Notes under the pieces: generated by a model
Database searches by the model: none
What the model saw: only the letters and a program-made list of their open reading frames with translations
Told to the model about the DNA's origin: nothing
Translations under genes and position numbers: made by a program
Origin: Clostridia bacterium
GTDB lineage: Bacteria > Bacillota > Clostridia > Oscillospirales > Acutalibacteraceae
Direction of reading: 5' to 3'
NCBI GenBank assembly: GCA_017543285.1
Contig: JAFYGK010000019.1
Location: forward strand, 1-46,995
DNA length: 46,995 nucleotides
Part shown: positions 41,980-46,995 of the stretch, piece after piece
How positions within the stretch are numbered: the first letter of the stretch is position 1
How the letters are laid out: each line of letters opens with the position of its first letter

Positions 41980-42957
41980 ACCCTGCTCTTCCTGCTCCGC
42001 GCGCCGTATCACCGTCTGCGCCAGCTCCTTTACCTCATCCAGAGTTTTTACCGTGCCTGCCGCCTGCCGCAGCTGAGCCGCGCCCCGCATGCCTTTGATG
42101 TACCATGCGACGTGCTTTCGCGCTTCGCACATGGCGCGGTATTCGCCCTTCAGCTCAATCATGCGCGATATCTGCGATACCATAACGTCCATTTTTTCAT
42201 CTATGGACGGGTTGTATTTTACCTTGCCGAGGGTCAAAAGCTCGTTTATCTGGCGGAAGATCCAAGGTCTGCCCAAGGCGCCTCTGCCTGCCATGCAGAG
42301 TGAAACGCCGGTTTCATTCATCATGCGCACGGCGTCGGACGGCTCAAAAATATCTCCGTTGCCGACGACCGGAATGCTCACATTTTCCCGCACGCTTTTG
42401 ATAATGCTCCAGTCGGCAGACGGAGCGTACATCTGCTCGCGCGTTCTGGCGTGTACGGTTATGAAAGCGGCTCCGGCCTGTTCGCAGATTTTTGCCACCT
42501 CGACGGCATTTATGCTGTTTTTATCCCATCCGGCGCGGATCTTTACCGAAACAGGCAGATCGGTCCGGCTTTTTACGGCCCGTACCAGCTCGCCGCATTT
42601 TTCCGGGTTTCTGAGCAGCGCAGAGCCCGCGCCGTTGTTCACTATTTTGGGCGTGGGACAGCCCATGTTGATATCTATCCAGTCGGGTCTTGCGTTCAGC
42701 GCGATCGGCACCGCCTTCCTGAAAAACTCAGAATCGTCGCCGAAAAGCTGAACCGCCGTCGGACGTTCGACATCCGATACCTTAAGCAGCTCGACCGATT
42801 TATTGTCGCCGTAGACCATGCCCTTGCAGCTTACCATTTCACCGACGGTAAAAGCCGCGCCGAAAGAGCGGCATATTTCACGAAAGGCGATGTCGGCGAC
42901 TCCCGCCATGGGAGCGAGCGCGGCAAAGCCGTTTATTCTGATGCTTCCGAATTTCAA
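41977..42957 (-). CDS. dusB: tRNA-dihydrouridine synthase, DusB type
   Basis: A 326-residue FMN enzyme that reduces uridines in the tRNA D-loop. LAPMAGVAD, the catalytic-Cys segment INMGCPTPKIV, VGNGDIFEP and GRGALGRPW are intact. The start is taken as TTG 42957 with GGGTGA just upstream, giving MKFGSIRING. An ATG at 42987 looks attractive but lies before the predicted transcription start (~42982) of the TTGCGC/TATAAT promoter, so it would not be in the mRNA. In some Clostridia dusB and coaX are neighbours, as here (about 2 kb). Confidence 0.92.
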   Translation of the reverse strand: MKFGSIRINGFAALAPMAGVADIAFREICRSFGAAFTVGEMVSCKGMVYGDNKSVELLKVSDVERPTAVQLFGDDSEFFRKAVPIALNARPDWIDINMGCPTPKIVNNGAGSALLRNPEKCGELVRAVKSRTDLPVSVKIRAGWDKNSINAVEVAKICEQAGAAFITVHARTREQMYAPSADWSIIKSVRENVSIPVVGNGDIFEPSDAVRMMNETGVSLCMAGRGALGRPWIFRQINELLTLGKVKYNPSIDEKMDVMVSQISRMIELKGEYRAMCEARKHVAWYIKGMRGAAQLRQAAGTVKTLDEVKELAQTVIRRAEQEEQG

Positions 42958-42988
42958 TGCTTTCACCCAATCAGATTTGATACGCATT

Positions 42989-43017
42989 ATTATACCTCAA
43001 AAGCCGTGACAGCGCAA
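42989..43017 (-). promoter_or_regulatory. Sigma-A promoter for dusB
   Basis: On the minus strand TTGCGC (43012-43017), 17-bp spacer and TATAAT (42989-42994). It decides the choice of start codon for dusB. Confidence 0.72.
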
Positions 43018-43044
43018 TAATAAGGAATATGCATTGCCATGTCT

Positions 43045-43060
43045 GTTACCGTTTTGTAAT
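43045..43060 (+). promoter_or_regulatory. Operator-like site, imperfect copy
   Basis: GTTACCGTTTTGTAAT, of form GTTAC-N6-GTAAY, 20 bp upstream of a perfect copy. It lies between the divergent dusB and lipoprotein promoters. Confidence 0.5.
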
Positions 43061-43064
43061 AAAG

Positions 43065-43080
43065 GTTACAGCGCTGTAAC
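43065..43080 (+). promoter_or_regulatory. Operator-like perfect palindrome
   Basis: GTTACAGCGCTGTAAC, a perfect 16-bp palindrome ending one base before the -35 box at 43081. Two full helical turns from the imperfect copy at 43045. Position suits an activator or a repressor of the lipoprotein gene. Confidence 0.7.
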
Positions 43081-43109
43081 TTGATTTTATCGACTGCATT
43101 AACTATAAT
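43081..43109 (+). promoter_or_regulatory. Sigma-A promoter for the + strand lipoprotein
   Basis: TTGATT (43081-43086), 17-bp spacer and TATAAT (43104-43109). Confidence 0.8.
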
Positions 43110-43158
43110 AGAATAAAGCGGAGAACGCTCCGCAAATATCAGAAAAGGGTGCTGTGAA

Positions 43159-43776
43159 ATGAAAAAGGTAATTATGCTTCTGACGGCTGTACTGCTTTGT
43201 CTCGGCATTTTTTCGGGATGCGATCCGCTGTTGAGCGAAAAATATACGATAGCGGAGGACCCGTTCACTCAGGAGGACCAGATTTTCGAGGATGAATATG
43301 CCGATAATGAATGGCTGAGCATGTACCCGAAGCTGGACGACCTGAAAACCGCCTTCAAGGAAAGCGCAGGACTGCTCGGTGAATTCGCGCGGGTGATACA
43401 TACCGAGCTGGAAAGGGGTGTTGCGCATGAGCTGATGTACGATGAGGAAAGGCTTCTGGTCGAAAGCAGATCTCTTGAGGTTGAAAGAAAAAATATAAGC
43501 GCAGAGGCTCTCGGGTGCTACCGGAAATTGCTGGAGGCTCTGGGCGCTTCGCCCTTTACGGATATGATAGTCGCAGTAAACAATGAGGAAAGTGTCGAGC
43601 TGAGGTTCAATTTCAGGGCGATCAACGGACGTGACGGCATCATAACGGATGTCTATCTGATCTATGTCAGCGACGGCGGCAAGCCTTTTGATTATATTTA
43701 TCCGTGCAACGGTATGACGCTGAGTAAAGAAGACCTCGGAGACGGAGTATATATTTACGGCACATTCTTTGCTTAA
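43159..43776 (+). CDS. Lipoprotein of unknown function, the only + gene in the right part
   Basis: A 205-residue protein with signal peptide and lipobox FSGC (Cys 21). The mature part is acidic, with a helical segment (YPKLDDLKTAFKESAGLL) and a C-terminal beta-rich half ending in YIYGTFFA. No family recognised. AAAGGG lies upstream of ATG 43159. It stands alone between its own promoter with tandem operator-like sites and a bidirectional terminator, so it is probably induced under a specific condition. Confidence 0.8.
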   Translation: MKKVIMLLTAVLLCLGIFSGCDPLLSEKYTIAEDPFTQEDQIFEDEYADNEWLSMYPKLDDLKTAFKESAGLLGEFARVIHTELERGVAHELMYDEERLLVESRSLEVERKNISAEALGCYRKLLEALGASPFTDMIVAVNNEESVELRFNFRAINGRDGIITDVYLIYVSDGGKPFDYIYPCNGMTLSKEDLGDGVYIYGTFFA

Positions 43777-43802
43777 GGGTTATTGGACGATATAATAAAA
43801 AT

Positions 43803-43832
43803 GCGTCCCGGTTTTTCCGGGACGCGATTTTT
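43803..43832. terminator. Bidirectional terminator
   Basis: GCGTCCCGG (43803-43811) and CCGGGACGC (43817-43825) with a TTTTT loop and T-rich flanks on both strands. It ends the lipoprotein transcript and the panT-like transcript. Confidence 0.88.
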
Positions 43833-43841
43833 TATATAGTT

Positions 43842-44501
43842 TTATCTGCTCTTTTTCATCAGTACAAGCAGCGCCTTGCATACGGCTGTACCGAGGATAA
43901 GACAGGTAGCGACCTCGACCAGAGCGTTTACTCCGGCGAATGTGACAAACAGCGTAACAATGCTGTTGACAGAAACGCCGCCGAGAAGTTCGAGCACCTT
44001 CGGGTTGGTCATGAGATCCTGCGCGAAGAAAAGCCACATCAGCGAAAGGAATCCGACCGTGTTGACAATGGCTGTGAGCGCGCAGGCGATGGACGAGCCG
44101 ATTATTTCGCGTTTGCCGCTTGCCTTTTCACCGCCTGATATTGCCTTGAAAACAAGAGCCGGTATCCATCCGCAGAGGATCCTGGGAACGACGCACATCA
44201 CAAAGAGCAGAAACGGATTTATTCCGAGGAATATCGTTCCGAGCGCGTCAAGACCGAAGCAGGTGAAAAAGCTGGAAAGACCGAATACCAGACCCAGCAA
44301 AGCGCCGTACGCAGGACCGAGAACGACCGCGCCTACCGCAACCGGCAGAACATTGAGGGTCAGCTTGAGCGGGCCTATGGGGATATAGCCGATGCCGGTG
44401 AAGGTCATCAGAATGATGAGCGCGATAAGCACCGACGCAAACACCATTTTGAAGAGCATTGGCTGCTTTCCGGATTTTTTGCTTGTTTTTGCGTTTGACA
44501 T
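43842..44501 (-). CDS. panT: ECF transporter S component, probably pantothenate (PanT)
   Basis: A 219-residue membrane protein with about six helices and a GYIPIGPLKLTLNVLPVAVGA segment typical of S components of energy-coupling factor transporters. These bind one vitamin and share a common ECF module encoded elsewhere. The adjacent gene is coaX (pantothenate kinase), so pantothenate is the likeliest substrate; that is inference from position. AAGGAGG precedes ATG 44501. It has its own promoter at 44584-44612. Confidence 0.8.
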   Translation of the reverse strand: MSNAKTSKKSGKQPMLFKMVFASVLIALIILMTFTGIGYIPIGPLKLTLNVLPVAVGAVVLGPAYGALLGLVFGLSSFFTCFGLDALGTIFLGINPFLLFVMCVVPRILCGWIPALVFKAISGGEKASGKREIIGSSIACALTAIVNTVGFLSLMWLFFAQDLMTNPKVLELLGGVSVNSIVTLFVTFAGVNALVEVATCLILGTAVCKALLVLMKKSR

Positions 44502-44583
44502 AAAATTTATCCTCCTTGCTGCTGTTCCCTTTTGAAAGGGATATAGCGCATATTTGACAAATTTGAGTATTCGCTGCACCAAT

Positions 44584-44612
44584 ATTATATACTCGCTCTG
44601 AGGGATTCGCAA
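44584..44612 (-). promoter_or_regulatory. Sigma-A promoter for panT
   Basis: On the minus strand TTGCGA (44607-44612), 17-bp spacer and TATAAT (44584-44589), in the gap after coaX. The leader (~80 bases) holds a short CCCTT/AAGGG hairpin near 44528. Confidence 0.78.
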
Positions 44613-44627
44613 GTATTTTTTTAGAGA

Positions 44628-45395
44628 TCAGCTCTTATTCTTTTCGTAAAGTATCTTCAGGCCGACGAGAAGGAGGTTGTCTCTGTGATGAACCTCGCGT
44701 CTGCAGAACTGAGTCACCACATTGGCAAGGCCTCCGGTTGTGATGACGGTTGCCTTTTCGCCGAGTTCTTCTTCGATCCTGTCGATTACCCCGTCCATCA
44801 TCGCGGCAGCCCCGTAGATCGCGCCCGACTGGATGCAGTTTACCGTATTTTTACCGATAACGCGCGGCGGGGCCTGTATGCTTACCTGCGGAAGCTGCGC
44901 GGTACGGGAAATGAGCGCGTCGAGAGAGATGGCGATGCCCGGCATAATCATGCCGCCGAGATAGGAGCCGTCCTTTCCGACAACGGAAACGGTTGTCGCG
45001 GTGCCCATGTCGAAGATTATCGACGGAGCAGGAAATTCTGCTATCGCCGCTATCGCGCCGACGGCAAGGTCTGCGCCAAGCTGCGCCGGATTGTCGATCT
45101 TTATGTTCAGCCCGGTCTTTATGCCCGGACCGACAACCATTGGAGCCTTGCCGGTCAGCAGCTTTATTGCCGAGGAGAAGGTGCTTATCAGCTGGGGCAC
45201 TACCGAGCTGATTATGGAGCCTTCAATATCCTTCGGCTGTATGGAATATAAATCAAATATTCCTTTCAGCTCGAGAGCATACTGATCCCTGAGACGGCTG
45301 CGGTTTGTCTCCATCCGGGATTCAAACAGCATTTCGTCGCCCTTCCACACGCCTAAGGTTATGTTGGTATTGCCGATGTCTATAGCTAAAATCAT
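44628..45395 (-). CDS. coaX: Type III pantothenate kinase
   Basis: A 255-residue ASKHA-fold kinase making 4'-phosphopantothenate, the first committed step of CoA synthesis. DIGNTN (6-11) binds phosphate; NPAQLGADLAVGA and FDMGTATT are family marks. CoaX is not feedback-inhibited by CoA, unlike CoaA. Start at 45395 matches the family N-terminus MILAIDIGNTN; GGAAGGAAAGC lies upstream. It is 41 bp downstream of the clpC-type gene and upstream of the probable pantothenate carrier, a coherent supply unit. Confidence 0.96.
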   Translation of the reverse strand: MILAIDIGNTNITLGVWKGDEMLFESRMETNRSRLRDQYALELKGIFDLYSIQPKDIEGSIISSVVPQLISTFSSAIKLLTGKAPMVVGPGIKTGLNIKIDNPAQLGADLAVGAIAAIAEFPAPSIIFDMGTATTVSVVGKDGSYLGGMIMPGIAISLDALISRTAQLPQVSIQAPPRVIGKNTVNCIQSGAIYGAAAMMDGVIDRIEEELGEKATVITTGGLANVVTQFCRREVHHRDNLLLVGLKILYEKNKS

Positions 45396-45436
45396 TTTTT
45401 GCTTTCCTTCCTTGCGGCTGCGTTTTGTGCAAGCCC

Positions 45437-46995
45437 TTATCCGGCGAGCACCATTATATTGCCGTCGCTTTCGCTTATAACTATCGCCTTGGGCGGGATC
45501 CCGTCCTCGTTTACTATGATGGAGGCTATTTTATCCTCGATTTCGCGGCGGATGACGTTGCGCAGGTCGCGCGCGCCGCTTTTTCCCCCGCCTGCCTTTT
45601 GCGCCAGAAGCCTTTGCGCCTCTTCGCTGTAGGCCAGCTTTATGCCCTTTTCCTCAAGCGGCTCGCGCAGCTCCTCGAGCATAAGTCCGGCAATTTTTGT
45701 CATATCGTCAAACGACAGCGGATTAAACACTATTATCTCGTCCACGCGGCTGATAAACTCCGGCCGCAGAAAATCGCTCAGCGCCTTCATTGCCTTTTCG
45801 CGGGAAATATCGGCGGTAGATTTTCCGAAGCCAATGGCTGAATCCCTGAACTGGCTGCCGGCGTTGGAGGTCATCACGATGACGGTGTTTTCAAAGTTTA
45901 CCGTTCTGCCGTGCGCGTCGGTTATTCTGCCCTCGTCGAGGATCTGCAGCAGAATATTCATTACGTCCGGGTGAGCCTTTTCTATTTCGTCGAAAAGTAT
46001 CACGGAATAGGGCTTGCGGCGCACCTTTTCGGTGAGCTGTCCGGCTTCGTCGTATCCGACATAGCCCGGAGGCGAGCCGATTATCCTGGAAACAGAATGT
46101 TTTTCCATGAATTCCGACATATCCAGCCTTATCAGCGTTTCGGGCGTATCAAAAAGCTCCTGCGACAGCACCTTGACAAGCTCGGTCTTGCCGACGCCGG
46201 TAGGTCCGACGAAGATAAATGACGCCGGTCTGCGGCGTTTGGAAAGCTGCACCCTGCTGCGGCGGACGGCGTTGGACAGCGCTTTTACCGCTTCATCCTG
46301 TCCCACAATGCGCTTGAGGATGTTTTCCTCCAGGACAGCCAGCTTTTTCAGCTCGCTTTGCTGCACTCTGGCTGCGGGGATACCCGTCCAAAGCTCTATG
46401 ACCTTGGCAAGATGTTCCTCCCTGACCGAATTATCCATACGCGATGATAACGAGTCTATCTCGTTTTGAAGCGCAAGGCTTTCCTGTTTCAGGGAGGCCA
46501 GCTTTTCATAATCGATGTTTTCCAGATCGCCGACCGTGCTGATTTCTTCCTCCTGCTCGGTGAGAGCCTGCAGTTCTTCCTGCTTTTTCTCCAGCTCGAT
46601 CATTTCCCTGTTGGAGAGGGCGCAGTGGGCCGAAGCCTCGTCAATAAGGTCTATCGCCTTGTCGGGCAGATAGCGGTCGGTGATATATCTTTCGGAGAAG
46701 ATGACCGCCTTTCTGATTATGTCGTCGGATATCTTTACCTTATGGTAGTTTTCATAGTAGTCCTTTATGCCCTCGAGAATATCCACAGTGTCCTGGATGG
46801 ACGGTTCCTCGACCTTGACCGGCTGGAAGCGGCGCTCAAGCGCGGAATCCTTTTCGATGTATTTGCGGTATTCGGTGAAGGTGGTCGCGCCGACAACCTG
46901 TATTTCCCCCCTGGAGAGGGCGGGCTTGAGGATATTCGCGGCGCTCATGGAGCCTTCCGCATCGCCTGTTCCGACCAGATTGTGCACCTCGTCGA
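45437..46995 (-). CDS. clpC: ATP-dependent Clp protease ATPase subunit, ClpC-type (partial)
   Basis: The C-terminal ~519 residues; the N-terminus lies beyond the right edge (the frame is open through the last base, beginning ..[10 protein letters not shown]). The end of AAA module 1 ([21 protein letters not shown]), a middle region with a coiled-coil (~130-185 of the visible part), and a complete second AAA module are present. The second module has Walker A GPTGVGKT, Walker [15 protein letters not shown] and SNAGSQ. The short coiled-coil is unlike the long ClpB one. Unfolds substrates for ClpP. ctsR-mcsA-mcsB, if present, would lie to the right. Confidence 0.9.
   Translation of the reverse strand, partial: DEVHNLVGTGDAEGSMSAANILKPALSRGEIQVVGATTFTEYRKYIEKDSALERRFQPVKVEEPSIQDTVDILEGIKDYYENYHKVKISDDIIRKAVIFSERYITDRYLPDKAIDLIDEASAHCALSNREMIELEKKQEELQALTEQEEEISTVGDLENIDYEKLASLKQESLALQNEIDSLSSRMDNSVREEHLAKVIELWTGIPAARVQQSELKKLAVLEENILKRIVGQDEAVKALSNAVRRSRVQLSKRRRPASFIFVGPTGVGKTELVKVLSQELFDTPETLIRLDMSEFMEKHSVSRIIGSPPGYVGYDEAGQLTEKVRRKPYSVILFDEIEKAHPDVMNILLQILDEGRITDAHGRTVNFENTVIVMTSNAGSQFRDSAIGFGKSTADISREKAMKALSDFLRPEFISRVDEIIVFNPLSFDDMTKIAGLMLEELREPLEEKGIKLAYSEEAQRLLAQKAGGGKSGARDLRNVIRREIEDKIASIIVNEDGIPPKAIVISESDGNIMVLAG

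Noticed and set aside
1..46995. CRISPR array, prophage, insertion sequence or tRNA genes
   Set aside because: No regularly spaced repeats, integrase, transposase, terminal inverted repeats or cloverleaf sequences were seen on reading both strands.

Overview
The window reads as a stretch of chromosome from an anaerobic, endospore-forming Firmicute of class Clostridia. The main evidence is a complete spoIIAA-spoIIAB-spoIIAC (sigma-F) operon, single-chain GlyQS, type III pantothenate kinase, an ECF-type vitamin transporter subunit, rubredoxin, FeoA/FeoB ferrous-iron uptake, consensus AGGAGG ribosome sites and sigma-A promoters. The genus cannot be fixed from the sequence alone. I support 44 protein genes. 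No insertion sequence, prophage, CRISPR array or tRNA was found.

Left part (1-12.9 kb, all +): the 3' end of a 23S rRNA gene with no 5S gene before the terminator. Then follow a DUF4190-type membrane protein, an Lgt-family protein with an unusual signature, UppP, an inositol-monophosphatase-family enzyme, a two-TM beta-rich membrane protein resembling the Cap15/S-2TMbeta effector layout, FtsK/SpoIIIE, a ComEC-like metallo-beta-lactamase, a DUF3006-TsaE fusion, TsaB, RpiB, a large lipoprotein and a CNNM/CBS transporter.

Middle part (13-30.3 kb, mixed): CarD, TspO and rubredoxin on the minus strand; a solitary MazF; an NSS-family sodium symporter; an acyl-CoA synthetase divergent from YfcE; a TepA-like protease; and a polar amino-acid ABC transporter with a hairpin between binding protein and permease. 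A ferrous-iron locus follows (feoA-feoA-feoB-FeoB-associated Cys-rich protein-DUF2325). It carries four copies of one 16-bp palindrome, two of them on a consensus promoter. A zinc-ribbon protein and a tandem-duplicated TPM-domain protein end this part.

Right part (30.3-47 kb, almost all -): GlyQS; a ~1.1 kb gene-free AT-rich stretch with two near-identical 33-bp arrays of DnaA-box-like 9-mers; cyclophilin; the spoIIA operon; valS-folC; an unrecognised 630-residue protein with a lipoprotein; DusB; a + strand lipoprotein behind tandem 16-bp operator-like sites; a probable PanT next to CoaX; and the C-terminal part of a ClpC-type ATPase running off the right edge.

Most of the window is housekeeping: envelope precursor recycling, chromosome translocation, t6A tRNA modification, tRNA charging, folate and CoA synthesis, and sporulation control. 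The features most worth following up are the DnaA-box-like arrays, the Feo palindrome set, the DUF3006-TsaE fusion, the stand-alone Cap15-like protein, and the operator-like sequences near 18.5 kb and 43.05 kb.
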